Source: Bugulina stolonifera | Taxonomy: Eukaryota > Bryozoa > Gymnolaemata > Cheilostomatida > Bugulidae | Assembly (NCBI GenBank): GCA_935421135.1 | Contig: OW285196.1 | Coordinates: forward strand, 9,621,501 to 9,685,500 | Direction: 5' to 3' | Length of the DNA: 64,000 nucleotides | In this document: positions 46,501 through 60,000 of the stretch, piece by piece | How the letters are laid out: each line of letters begins with the position of its first letter | Numbering within the stretch: position 1 is the first letter of the stretch | The notes under the pieces: model-generated | What the model saw: only the letters and a program-made list of their open reading frames with translations | What the model was told of the DNA's origin: nothing | Databases searched by the model: none | Position numbers and translations under genes: made by a program

Positions 46501-49500
46501 CATTATTGTGAGTCGCTAGCCGTGGTACCTGGTTTGACACATTATTGCCTCTTCATCATAAAAGCCTTTTTTGTTCTGAGAGGTTAAACCAGGGGCAGAT
46601 AGTGTTGCATATGAAACTATGACATACCAGTATCCTTTCATGGCACATATCTCACTGTTCTGACCTCAAATCTACCTTTTGACAAGAAAACAAGGAGCGA
46701 ATGAATTAATAATAACTTCTATTGATCTTGTTAAAAGGCCCAATTTCTTGGCTATGGTCATGTTTTTCTATATTTATGACTAACATGAATCCAACTGCAT
46801 TTGTTGGCATGCACAGCCCACAAATTTCATAAAGCATTTGGGTCCCAATGGGTCATACTTTCTGAAGTGAAGGAAAGGTTAATGGTATAACTGGTCACTT
46901 ATTTAATATTTTTCCATTATTTATACGTTTATCTTAGTGCATAATCTTATTCATAACTTTGTTATGGAGTTATGTTTTTGCTTATGAATAATAAAGAGGA
47001 GGTTGTGAGATATCTGGTTTACCAACGAGGTAATACAATAACGCTAAATACTACATTACGGGGAATTAAAATTTACATAACTGTGAAGACACCGACCTCC
47101 ATTTATAGTTTGTTCTCATGGTTGAGAGAAGACTGGAGATTGGTGACTTGCATCATTACCCTGGTCTACGACACTTACAGTGCCTGTCAAATGATGAGAT
47201 GCCATAACACTACTACCTACTTACTGAATAATAGTTACTAATGACTTACAAAATAATGGATTATATTATTGCATTTGATGGATGATTAAAAATGTATAAT
47301 ATCAGATGGTTAGTAATTATATAGCGTTCTATGTGAAATAATACCAATTTTATACCAATGGTAGGCTTTGTGGAGGATAAGATAGTTTGGTGACTGGAGG
47401 ATAAGGATATGAGAATCGTTTACGCCTAATATAAGCTATTAAAAGACTCAGCTGTGCAAAAAATCATAAATGACTAGTAGAAGAGAAGCCATGTCCAAGT
47501 TTTGATTTGTGGAAAAAGTAGAATTACCAGTCTGCAGTATGGTTGATGGTGTTTGATAGATAGTTTCTCCCAGTTTAAAACAGGGATTCAGGAACATTAT
47601 GGTTCTCTCTCATGTCGCTTTATAGAATAGCAATGGGTTTAAAAAGGAAAAACATGGAGAGCAGAATTTAAACTTCGGTAGGCGTCTGTGAAATGAACCA
47701 GGTTGAACGAAAGTGTCTTACTGTTGCTTGGCAAAAATGCCTGCATGCAATTTACCTATTCCTAAATAATGGCAGCCATAGGATCAGTTGACCCTTGTGA
47801 AGGGAGCCCATGGTTTGTGCGACTACTAGTGATTCTTATTCATGCAAGTTCTCCAACAAAACCAGAATTAAACACTAATTAGCCTGATTGTATTCAACCA
47901 CTCCTTAGATTTATGGATCCGTTACAGTTATAAGCCTGCTTAGTTTTCAGGTGTATAATTGTGTAAATAAATTATCTACAGTGAAATATGATAATATTTT
48001 GATTAAATGTAGTTTTGAGAAGTCAAATAATATCAGTGTAATTAGTGATTATTTACTCATTTGGATGGAGGAAACCGACAATTACATTCATAATTACCTG
48101 CAAAAATTTATGTAAATAGTCAGGCTGCACCATCCTGTATTTAGTGATACATTAGGTTCCGTCAGGTGATGATTTCTGGCTAATGTCTCAATATCTAATA
48201 GAACTACAACTTCTGTATTAACAGGCTAACATAAGCCTTGCATAACTAGAATGTTGTATATCATCACAGGCTTATGCTCATTCGCAATCCATCTCTCACA
48301 ATTATATTTTGATCATACGTAAATGGTAGCTCTACGTGGCATGATGAATCAATAGCTCTTGTCTTACTATTGCGTTGGATTTCCTGATCCACAGCTAAGC
48401 TGTATTGTGATGGTATAATATCTTCCACTTGCCAGCTGCGTTCATATTGTAGTCTCATGGTTCAAATATGTTAATCAGTTTTGATTATAATTCAATCTCT
48501 AGATATTATTCACTGGTTCTTGTTTCCCATATTTATGGGTTCCCTTATTTTTGAGTGATATTATTTATGATACATCATGTACCCAAATATCTAATGCGCC
48601 AGCTACTCAAAGAGATATGGTTGCTTGCATGGGACTCCCTACTTCTCACCAGGTGCCATAGTCTCACCATAACCAAGGGTACAAACATTTCAATGGTCTC
48701 GTGAAATAGTAGCAGACCTTGTGATCCTAAATTTAGTGAGAGTAACCAGCTGGATGGTCTTACCACCCATTTCCAACCAGGTCGAGTCACTCAAGTGAAC
48801 AAATTTCTGTTGAAAATGGCAGGCTTCAGATATTTGCATCCACAGACGACTTCTTATTATTGTATGAATCTGTTGTGGTTCTTCCTCGCTGGAAATATTC
48901 CGCCGCTATCAGGTTTTAAAATTGTTTTGATGGTCTTTTTTACATTTAGCTTCTACCTTGAATGGAAGCCTTGTAGAACTGTTGAATCTCTTGTCGTTTG
49001 TTTTTCCGCGCTTAATATGGAGTAGTTAGTCAGTTTTGATTGGTTATCTCATCTGAAGCAATCGGCATCTACGGACAGGCATAGGTTGTACAGTTTGCTT
49101 TCCTTCCATCACATATATTGTCAATTATAATATTATTATTGTTAACCTATTTGGCAGAAAAAAATTTAATTAATATTCCAATAGACAATTATGCAAATTT
49201 ATGACATATAAATCGTTAATATTGCTCTTTTCATCCTAATATGTATTAAAATAACTTTTCTATGATATGTCCTGATATGTCCGCTATTAAGCAATATTCA
49301 GTTATTTGGGTGTTACCTTGTCGGCCATGGTGTGGATTGAATAAACCAGCTTTAGAGGTGACACTATTCGTCAGGATAATTGTGTGAGAATTTGAATGAT
49401 TCTGAATTAATCTTCCACCAATCATGGAAGGCTCTGATATGAAGCAACAGCAAAATAAGAATTACCTTCACCCAAACAACGGCAAGAATCACGTTCAAAT

Positions 49501-52500
49501 TTACCGCAAAGGGCTACTGACATCTATTCAGCTCTGAGTTAGACCAGATGATGATACAATTTGCAATTATACTCTCACTTTATATCAAAGATTTATCAAT
49601 CTCAATCTTGATTTCATAGCTCACGCTCTTTAACAACAAACCGCAGAACGTACCGGTTCTTACATTTTCTTCTATCTATTGGCCACTTGATAGCCTACAG
49701 CCCCAATATCTGGTACTTGTTTCATAAAAGCATGCACATGAAGTTGTATGTTTTGCTATATTTTGTTCATGTAGAATTTGCAGTACTGTGAACCAGTAGA
49801 TGGTGAAATTACATTCCCTGCTGCGTGGCACTTGTTCTTTAAGCAAAAACTCGCACCATATGTTGTAATTTTTTACAACTTGACACAATGGAATGAATAT
49901 CCTGAGATTAAGGCTAGGTGCAGTTGTACCCTAGATGCTAAATCTCAAATGAATATAAGGCTTAAGTCTAGAAGCCTACATAATCACCAACAAAAATGTT
50001 GTCTGATTGCAGCAGCTAGTTCTCTGTGATCCTACTTCCATTTATCAGCGTGTTATGGTGCGTTCCTCCTAGATCATCTGCCTTCATCCATACATTACCT
50101 CAACATGTGCCCATATCAATTATGACCGACTTACCTTTCTATCCCCACTTCACTATCAATCCATGCTTCATCTCTACGACTTGACTCCTACTTATTGTGA
50201 CCTACATTTATCTATCTGCATTATGACCCACTTACCATGTACATACTTTGACCTACATCTGTCAATCTGCACTATCTATCACTTATGATGTCCTTTCATG
50301 AACTTGCTATAACCTACATCTTTGCATGTATCCTGCCGACTGATGCCAACACTGGCTCAACCATGCCACCACATACACATCATATGCACATATCTACCCA
50401 CTACTTATGGTTTACAGCTCTAGCATTACTGTCTTTGTGTTACAGATACCTCATTACTGGACGATGATAGCGATGATAATGATGATATGGACACCATATC
50501 TAATTCACCAAGTACCAGTACGAGTAAATGTAAGTAGAATACTTCAACTCCTGTATGTTAGTCTGTTTAGGCTACAGTAACTATTGATTCCCTCACGTGT
50601 GCCCAGAATTCTACATGGCCTATACCAGAGCCGTTTATTGTGAGAGTTGCGTCACTGAGGGAGCATTATGGATGCCATGTTGGCCTATAGAACCCATCAA
50701 AATTGTCAATAAAAAGAATAGACCGATATAATTCTTTGTTACCGCGCCCAATAAATGGCCTCTTGTTTACTTCCGGTGGCATAATTCTCCCAATCAACGG
50801 CTCTGGCCTATTTACTAGAGGCTATAGTTGATCCACTGATTTTTAATACAAGTTGAATTATTTTTGTTAGGGTTGATAAACTAATGTAGATCTCTCAACT
50901 ATCTGACTAAAAGCTGAGGGATATTGGGTAGATTAGTAGTGTGTGTGTCGGCACACCCTGCCCCTGTTCTTTTACTCCACAAAAATTGCTGTCTAATGTT
51001 GTTCAATGTATTTACTACCAAAACCAGGTGCTTTACGTAGAAATTCTCCACTCAGATGTAGTTTAGCCCACGTCATATCCATTGAGAATTCTACTTAAAA
51101 TAAAAAATAGTGATAGTTCCATCTTTTGGTGCCAGAAATGATATGCATGTACCTTTTGTACAAAAAGGGGGTGGGAATAAAACACCACAATTTCCCAAAA
51201 TAAATAAAACTAGTAATTTTGCCAAAAATAATATTTTGCAGTTAATTTTATTTTATTAGAAATTAAACTCGAAGTAATTTAAAAATGATTAAAATGGAGA
51301 ACTTTTCTCTCTTTCTCACAGCTAAAACGTGCTAGCTAGTCAGAGATGGTCCACGCAGTGCTGAAAAGGAAAGTGATTGTTGAACACCAGCATGTAGGGA
51401 AATACAAACTGAATTTCTATAATAGTTGTCCCACATTAATCATTCAATACAGGAGGAACTGCTAAATTTGAATGCCCTATTTCAATGAAGTGGATAAGAC
51501 CCAGTATAGGCTACATATTAGTTCCTTGTGGCCCACACTGTAGATCATTTCCTCTCACTCCTACTACATACTGATGTGAGGGAACAGGCTGTACTCTACT
51601 TGGTTGATGCTGTGGACGTACTAGTAACTGCTAGAATATTAAACTCACATCAGAGCTCTGAGGTCATTGCTAACTGGTGGAGCAGTTTTGTTTGTTTAGA
51701 CCTAAAAAAATTCCCTTATCCCTCCTCCCCTTGCATTGTAGAGTGTCACTGCCCCTTTCCTTTCACTATGATCTGTTACCTCCCATTCTCCCCTTGTGCT
51801 ATAATATTTGACCTCTTCTTCTCTCGTACTTAAACTGGAGTATAGTTACTGTGTCCACTAAGTCTAAGAGATATTAAGAGCCTATACAGGTATCGGTAAG
51901 GTGCATATCTGCATCACGTGTTCGGGGAATGAGACGAGGTTTCTGCTGCTTCATCCATCACCTGTGAAGACAACATATGGTTCAGGATGTCTTCTTCCTT
52001 ACCACATGAATAACTGCAACAACACCCATTGCAGTATTTAACAAGATGTGGCAACAATATATTTATTAGAGCTGATCTTCTTACTTTTTGATTAGCCTTT
52101 GATTAATACTATTCACGAGAAATTAATAGACTAATTATCACCATGTCCAATGGCTTTATGTGATAAATTTATTTTTTCTGGTTGTCCAAATAGCATTAAT
52201 TTGGTTTTAGCATTTCTTACGTTAGGCATTAACGCTGTCAACATTATTAATGTCACCATCTTAGCTAGTATTCGCTTAATGAGATTATTTTACCGCTAAA
52301 GTGACAATAACATCCCCTACTTTCTAGTTCTTAATGGCCAGGGTTTGCATAAAACTTACCATGACATCAGTTCTGATTGACTTCTCTGATGTTGTCACCA
52401 TAAAGGTCTTTGATTTTCCAGCTAGTGGCAAGTCTAACGGTCTTAGGGGAAGCATCAGACCCGCTTTGTTCTGTTCCACTTTGTGGATCTTTCACATAGA

Positions 52501-54383
52501 TTTGCGTATTAATTAGATTTATTGGGTAAACAAGTTTTCAACTGCTTCAGGCATCGAGTCTCCCAACATCAACATGTGGATTCTCCATATTGTAGAATTT
52601 TGTAGATTTTAATATGCCAGAGGGGTTAATAGCTGGTAGTTCATTCCTCGTTTCCTGTTGATGGGTAGGAAATATACAGTGTTTCTCTGAGATCTCTGGT
52701 TCTTGGTCTACTAGTTAAACAGAATAGGAATCACTAGGTGATGCATGGAATACAAGCATGATTTGCCTAAATAGTTTAGATAGGAGCCATATTTATTACA
52801 AAGCTTTTAGGCTATGTTTAATTATTGGAGCTGGTGGAGGTCTCATCTTCCGCCTCACCGTTGGCGTCAAAGTACTGGGTCTGTATCCCATCGAATTCTC
52901 ATCAATTGTCCTTAAGCCCTCTAATAGCAGTATTTATCACTTATTTTCAGCAGTGGGAAAACTTTGGGTGGAACCCTGCTTACCACAATTACTTAGGTTT
53001 CCATTTGTCACAGTACCTACAGTAGTTTGCTTAGTACTCACAGAATGTGAAGCTGGTGAAAGTTGATGTCTGCAATAACATTATGTCATCACCTCATTGG
53101 CCACCTCAGGTCTATTGTCAGCCAATTCCTAGCACACCATTGTCAAGAGAAAAATGTTGTTAACAGAACAGCTGTTGGTTTGTGTTACCACACTATTGTA
53201 GTGAGAAAACAGGATACATCAAAATTCCCAACGCTATTGAATCACAAAAACGACGGTTTTGAAGTGCTTCTATAATGTTGATTGTCGTTTTTATTTATAA
53301 TATCCCTTTATTGTATTCTATTTCTGTCATCTCAGAATAATGTTGTATTGAATATGTATAATTATGAGAAAGTGATTATACGAATCAAAGATTTTAGTAG
53401 AGTGAACTGAAGCACTTGCCAACTGTTGTTACCATCTGACTAAATAGTATTACCTACACGAAATAATGTTTGGATGATATATGACGAGTATGTTAAAAGT
53501 TACTATAAATCTTATCCTTTTCAGCAAGGTATGAAATTTATAGTTATCATGAAATATTAATTTTCTTTTTGCTGTCTATGAGAGTTCACCACAGATTGAC
53601 TGGCATTATTCAATAGATTGAAAACTCGGCATATTCCGTTGAAACGTTAGACAAAATATAAATTCTGTTACAACTCCTTGACTGCCCGAGTAACACTCAT
53701 CCGTGTATGTGTTCGTTATGTTATATTTAATATTAATTTTTTATATTTCTGCAGCGAAGCATCGTGATAGTTCACTGCAAACTCAAGTAGAAGCTCTAAA
53801 AGGTAACCACCGGCATCTAATTTCAGTATTAAAATCTGAACACAAAAACGAAGTGAAACTACTAAAAGCTCAGCTAAACAGGATGTTGTCTAGAGAAAAG
53901 TTTGCTCTCCGAACACCAACACTTGATATGGTTATGAATGAGCTGTCTAAACTTGTGCCCCCACCAGTGTATGATTTAGTAAGACTCAAGGCTCGCAGTC
54001 AAGCTGGACATGAAAATCATGTGTTTCCTCAGTGTGTTAAAGATTGGGCATGCTCCATTTTCCGGATGAGTCCCAATGTGTACGCTAAACTTCAAAAGAC
54101 CTTCACCTTGCCAAGCGCTGCCTCGGTACGTAATACAGCTAGAATTGCGCGTCGTAAGGAAATTCTGGATCAGCGCATCCTGTCAGGAGACACCCATGAT
54201 GTCACTAATGACGGGAACTTTGCCTATCACCAGTATCCAATTATAAGTGTTGCTGGTACAAATACCGATTCACCTCGAACCTCACTGCCTGACCAGCAAC
54301 CCCCGTCTAGCCAACGTCCACTAGCAATACCAACTTTAGGCGCGGATGCTTTAGCCACAAAGCTCAGTTTTCTATTTCAATAA
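37510..54383 (+). CDS. Dual-THAP protein with P-element transposase-like C terminus
   Basis: Nineteen exons join in frame to 1044 residues: 37510-37616, 37935-38010, 38351-38461, 38703-38840, 39502-40271, 40419-40537, 40853-40954, 41289-41333, 41708-41788, 42260-42376, 42785-42902, 43216-43273, 43772-43948, 44266-44325, 44580-44639, 44913-45101, 45441-45534, 50446-50529, 53755-54383. THAP 1 (about 1-90) has C11, C16, C64, H67, KQWIVRA and AVPTIF. THAP 2 (about 573-640) has C574, C577, C617, H620, FLKWKANC and ALPTVF. Both keep the C2CH zinc ligands. Between them lies a Lys/Ala/Ser/Thr region with 13-residue repeats. An acidic patch (DDDSDDNDDMD) precedes a coiled coil and a block (WACSIFRMSPNVYAKLQKTF) resembling the helix-turn-helix region of P-element/THAP9 transposases. 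The RNase H-like catalytic domain is absent. I infer a nuclear DNA-binding protein, perhaps a domesticated transposase fragment. Confidence 0.85.
39730..40060 (+). repeat. 39-bp coding repeat (13 residues)
   Basis: Exon 5 of the THAP gene carries about seven copies of a unit of the type KASTAKAATASTS, drifting toward its ends. The composition resembles the Lys/Ala tails of linker histones. The first part of the exon has an AT-hook-like NKRGRK. Confidence 0.8.
44221..44674 (+). repeat. Tandem exon duplication in the THAP gene
   Basis: A unit of about 314 bp is repeated with its intronic flanks. Exons 14 and 15 (both 60 nt) encode KVVSSSNKTSGDSLPVTTIE and KMASSSNETSGDPLPVTTIE. Both are phase 0 on each side, so either can be included or skipped without changing the frame. 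Confidence 0.9.
45535..50445 (+). other. Large intron 17 of the THAP gene
   Basis: A 4.9-kb AT-rich intron. It contains a 21-bp tandem repeat (45701-45840) and a duplicated 22-bp hairpin motif near 46472-46515 (GACTCATTGTTGTGAGTC). I found no supported exon in it. Confidence 0.55.
45701..45840. repeat. Tandem repeat, 21-bp unit x about 6.5
   Basis: Units of GACCACTACACTACAACTGGT lacking one base or varying slightly run head to tail in intron 17 of the THAP gene. Because the unit is a multiple of three, both strands stay open; I see no sign of translation. Confidence 0.85.
50530..53754 (+). other. Intron 18 of the THAP gene
   Basis: A 3.2-kb intron between the acidic exon and the coiled-coil exon. 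Short ORFs around 52758-53066 have no recognisable domain and no splice context. Nothing else is supported. Confidence 0.5.
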
Positions 54384-55635
54384 CAATCAGTTAATTGCTT
54401 AAAAATATTTTGGAAAATTCACCGATGTCAAATTGGCTTCTCATGTAAATAAATAATATTATTGTACAATATACATTCTTATTTAGTTTCTGGTTTTTCC
54501 TGACCTTATGCTATAGGGGAATTATATTCTAACTTACATCATAAAGTTAGCTTTTATTTACTACATTACATCAGTAGGTTTTTTCAGAATTCTGTTTTCA
54601 TTTTTGACTTCATTTGTAAACCCACTATAATAACTTTATAATGATGGATATAAAGTTGATATCAGCTAAAATATATGAATATATAGATTAATCAAAAGCT
54701 CTAATGGTGATACCATTTTCAAATTGGTTATTTACTACTTAGTCACTGCTTTAACTAAACTCTTGATTTTTTCTCTATGAAAGTGATCGGAGACAGTAGA
54801 GTTACTGTCTCTAATATTAGCAAAGGAATATATTTGCAAGGGGAGTTTAATTGTTCCATGGCAGAACTAAGCTGCATGTTTTTGTCATTCCTGAACTGAT
54901 TTGTCCATCTATGAATATATGTGCACAGGTCACTTTTAGATTTTCCTTCTTGACGCCACATGTTCACCCATACAGCCCTCTGCATAGTTTGATGTTGTAT
55001 TGATTACACAATGCTACAGATTCGTTAGAGTCATTGCATAATGTTACAAAAACGAGATTGTAAGAGGAATTTGATACTGTTAATACCATTTTTTGTGATT
55101 ATAAACATAAAAACAGCCATTTTGCAAATTATATAGTATAATACATTTTATATGTCACTAAATTCTGCCTGTTTTTATATTTTATAATTAGTTATTGCAG
55201 TCATATTCAACAACAATAAGCTTTGTTCTTTAGTGCAAGCATATGCATGCAATAAAGAGACAAATCCGCTTTTAAGATGTAAATTTAACCTCCAGAAGTT
55301 GAATGATATTAATGCTCTGTGTAGCAATGATAAAAAAACAGTAATTGATTAGCCTGATGTGTCTTTTCTACTACAACCAGTTGAATGAAAGAATAGTCAA
55401 GTACTTGATATTATAATCGTTTCATTGTGTTACATAAAATTGTGGTTTCAGTTAATCCAGTTGATGATTGGATTAACCTAGGATTAATCTATTATCATAC
55501 TCTAATCTTTCTAGAATATAATAGTTTGTGACAAGCAGCTTAAAAATCTATAATATTAATTTAATTGTACAACACATTAACATGGCTGAGCTGATAAGGA
55601 GAAGTCGTACAGTGTAGTACACATGTATAAGGAGG

Positions 55636-55755
55636 CACTGGTTATAGCCCTTCACTGGTTATGGCCCTTCACTGGTTGAGGCCCCACACTGGTTATGGCC
55701 TCTCACTGGTTGAGGCCTCTCACGGTTATGGCCTCTCACTGGGTATGGCACCTCA
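55636..55755. repeat. Minisatellite, about 17-bp unit x 7
   Basis: Imperfect units of CACTGGTTATGGCCCTT or CACTGGTTGAGGCCTCT run head to tail. Confidence 0.85.
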
Positions 55756-56929
55756 TTTTTTGTGGCCTTTCAGATTGTTTCACAGAGTGGTCTTACCAAG
55801 TTAGCAGTTTGCTTTGCTGAAAGATGCAAGTAGTAGTTTACCTGCAACCTGGTGGAGTAGCATGAGGACCTAGGCTCTGGGGTCATTTACTGTATGGTTG
55901 TGTCTTATATGGACTTCCTTACAATAATAGCAGTTGACAAGATGCCAATTCCAGACCACCTGTTTGGATTTCAGCACTCTAAGACTAGCCCACCTCTGCT
56001 CTCTGCTTAAGTCCAGTGTCAATAGCAGATGTGCCAATAGAAATATCCCATGAAACTTACATGAAATTAAATGTTTTTTTGTTCTGTGATGAAGGGACTT
56101 AGTCAACGAATTACAATTATAAAGTATTTTCAGTGCAGTTGCTATTACGTATTCATAGCAAAAAATCGGCAAGCTATGCACCAAAATAGTTTGTTACATT
56201 TACTGAGTGCGTCTGTAATTTAGAAGTTCTTTTATATTAAACAAAAGTAGAAAACGATTAAACTGTTAAATGCTACCTTTTCAACTATGGCCTGGTTGTA
56301 CCCAGTTTCTTCTCTTCTGTCAACCAGAGGTAGGGACAATTCAACCTTGCATCTGGTATAAGGAAGTCACTGTGGTTATTCTCTGGTAGCGGAAACTATC
56401 TTAATAATCATTGTAAGATTGACATGCATTACAATCCATTTTAAAGTTAATTAAGACTTGAATAGGAGTCAGAATTGATTACCACAGAGGCATAAAAATA
56501 TAGCTATACTAAAAAAATATTACCCACTGAATCACTTGTGAAATAAATGTTTTACAATTAAGTGGTAAACAGTTCTTTTATGTCAGGTCTTTAACTTTAG
56601 TTGTTTTGAGATTTATTGTGTCATTGGAAAGTGTCAGTCTAGAGTTGGCAGTTATTGAGCCATTATTTTTAACAATATGTTTCTCTAGAGGTTAACCTAC
56701 TAAAATGATAAAAGCCAGTATCAGTAATTTAAATAAATTAGCAAAAAATTGAAGGGAAGTCTGGCTTTGAAGAAACTTGGGGGAGATGTAGCTGATAGTC
56801 AGTCTTGGATCCTAAATTCAGGAACCAACACAGTGGGCCTTGAAACGAGTAATAGGGAGCCTTCTAGCCAAACCATCCGATGCTCTTTCCCACTCTCTCT
56901 CTCTTCTACTAAACAACTCGACACGCTGT

Positions 56930-57020
56930 GAAACGGTGGAAGAATGGTCTAACAGTCAACTTGCTGATCTGCATGGTCACTGGTTCAGGTCCCATGCACT
57001 CCTGTCGTGGAAGGTGAGCT
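56930..57020 (+). repeat. Possible tRNA-derived SINE head
   Basis: TGGTCTAACAG fits a pol III A box and GGTTCAGGTCC is close to a B box about 30 bases downstream, the order and spacing of a tRNA. Stems do not pair well, so it is not a functional tRNA gene. No second copy is visible in the window. Confidence 0.3.
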
Positions 57021-60000
57021 CCACCCAGAGTCCAGCTCTTGTCGCTCATACGGTTTTGAGCTTCTGAGGACTGCTAAATAGGATGGCTAAAATGTACTGC
57101 AGTAACGAAAAGACAAAAGACTGATGGCACCACTGTTATCCACCAAAGCTTTTAATTTTGCTTTGACAGCCAGTCCTGAGATTCATCTCACAGTTTTCCG
57201 AGATTCCGATACCAAATGAACCACTATATATCCACCACTTTTACCACCCTCATCAGTTTTCTTTGGCCAAACCAGTGGATTACTAAACTAGAAGTTGCTC
57301 ATTAGTCATCAAATCTTTCTGAGGATAAGCATGGTACTGTGGTTAACCCAGACTTTTAAACTAGGAAACTTTCAAACATCAGGGTACTATTTGCTATCAT
57401 CAAAAACATTTTTCTGACCAAGCTATTTTCTATATAAGAAAGTAAATTACCAAGGTGGTTTCATCAATCGATCTCAACAATGCAATTGTGTTTACTACTA
57501 TCAACTGATTTGGAGAAATCGAATCATTGAATGTCTTATTTTGGTATCTTTGGAGGCAACTGTGCTGTGCATCAAAGTAACCTAGATTCTGAGCCCTCTA
57601 AAGGCATTATATCGGTGGGTATAGCTGTAGGTGGGGCAGCAGGCAGGGGCTTTTGAAGAAGGAACTCAGTGAGCATACAATAATCATACTGGGTCAACAC
57701 TTACCCTCTAATGGTGATTGATCTTGGTTGTGCTTCTACCAGCACCATCTAATATGACTCCTTGATAGCTTCTGTCTCGCAGCTAAATGCTAACATACTA
57801 GGATAATACTATAATGGCCGAAGGCATCGTGGCTAAATAGGAAATGCAAGTTCATCAACATTTTATCTGTCGGACAGCTGGGCGATAGCAAGCTAAGATC
57901 TCTGCAAATCCAAGACCAAACTCGTCTGAGTTTTGGAGATTCAGTAACAAACTATAGAGGTTTCAGAGCAATGATTCAAGTAGTTTTCATCCAGTGTGAA
58001 TTACTGCTGACTTCAATAATAATCTTATCCTAATCTATAATTATCATCTGTTGTCATGTTACCACTGTACTTAGGTTTTCTTTACATGATGACAGGCGCG
58101 CGTTATACTAAGCTTATACTAAGCATTGGTTTATTCAAAGCCGTTGAGCTCATCCTAAGATTGCTATATTATTAGTATGGCAGTGGTGTCACCTTTATAT
58201 GTTAAGTGTCGACAAACAAACAAAAACACTCGAGGTGTTATACAAATTATGTATGTGTGCGTTAGATTACTTAGTTTCCAAGCAATGTTGTTTGGGCTTG
58301 CACTCTACATATTCCAGCCAAAATGCTACTGCAAGGTGCGTGTATCAGCTCGTACACCATAGACATGTATGGTATACATACAGATGTTATTGGTTTTTTC
58401 AGACTTAGTTAATCATATTATTCTTTCTGATAGATTAAAATGTCTTCTTGTTCAGATTTTTCCAAACTACTGATTTGATACGTTTTATTGAACTCTCAGT
58501 GAATATGTCTGCACTTTATCAACCCACAAAAACGATGCACATAATTCTAAGCTACTTTGTTTTCTATTACTAATGACTTAACGACTCACTCATGCATGGA
58601 GACATAACTCTCTACTAAATGAGCCATATGATCATTTTTCTACTGGTTTTTAGTTTGAGATCAAACTTTTGCTTTTCAGAAGATGGGCAGACTTGTAACG
58701 TCCCATTAAATTTCTTATAACCTATAATAAGTAGAGCAGATAATTATGTAGAATTTTTATTCTGTGCATAATGTAGATGAAACATCTGTGAACCTTGGCA
58801 GAGGAACCTACTGGAATCTTCTGGAAGCTCCAACTTTCTCTCTCAGCTGGTAGTTAGAAGGTGCTCTTGTCTCATTTCACACTTGGACCGACCGGTAAAC
58901 CTGAGCAAATACCAGATTTCAATGGCGGGAGAATGCCCCACCTAACTTTCTAGCTCAATATTGCAGAATCAAAATACCTACAAGTAGTTTTATTGGTATA
59001 TAGGAATGGTAAACAACATGAAGAGTGTTCATCCTTGTGCCATATATTGACACCAGATTCGATCAAATGCCCTTTCATGTCTCCATAATACTCGAGCGTG
59101 GACATCACCAACCTGGCATGTATTATTCTCTTTAATACAAGTTAGATGTACATTAGTTGTGTACATGTAATGTTTCATCCGGTGTGTTATATGCATATAC
59201 CTACGGGCTAAGACATTGCACATCAACCTGCACCCTCACATGCATAGCGTAGCGTAGCATAACATAGCATACAGTCTACTACATGTATACAGGTTGTAGT
59301 AAAATTATGAATACACTGCATATAATACATCTTACGCGTTACTTCAGAAAAACTAGGCACTAAAACTTGTGAGGCTGGTATATATTTGATTATATAAAAC
59401 ACTTGATATCCAGTGTAGAGTTTACACCCATATCCTTATAACAATGTCAGGTATGCCTTGTAAGCAGATTACCTCCTTTTATAACATAACAACTACTCCA
59501 TTGAAAAACAATATTATCTTTTATGCAAAGCTTTCTCAATAGAGAACAAGACAGCAGTATCTTATCCCCTTCTATTCTTCTTTCTTGTGACGAAAAGGTA
59601 ACATGACTCACGTTATTTGCTCGTAGCCTGAGAACATGATGTAATAACACAATGTAGCTCTCTTAAAATTTACAAAATTACAATGACTAGGTTTGACTAG
59701 TTCTACCCTAGTAAGCTATGATCATAAGTTGTTTTTAATTAGATGAATATTTACCATGAGATTATGTAGTACCAGACACATTTTCTTCTTTTTTATTTCC
59801 TGATATCAGGAGATAAAAAAACAATAAATGGGTCTAGTCCTACTTGATACCGTCAAACCCCTTACTCACACCAACATCACCAAATTAACATGACGTACAG
59901 GGTCGCATGATTCCGAGACTGTAGCATGGTGCAGATACTAGCTATAAAATATGTCAACTATATTACACCGAGTTGTCATTAATGGGACTGGAATACAGAA

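Noticed and set aside
52758..53066. A 102-codon ORF in intron 18 of the THAP gene
   Set aside because: No domain, no splice context and an overlapping ORF in another frame. I treat it as chance.
54755..54985. A 76-codon minus-strand ORF after the THAP gene
   Set aside because: No recognisable family and no supporting exons nearby.
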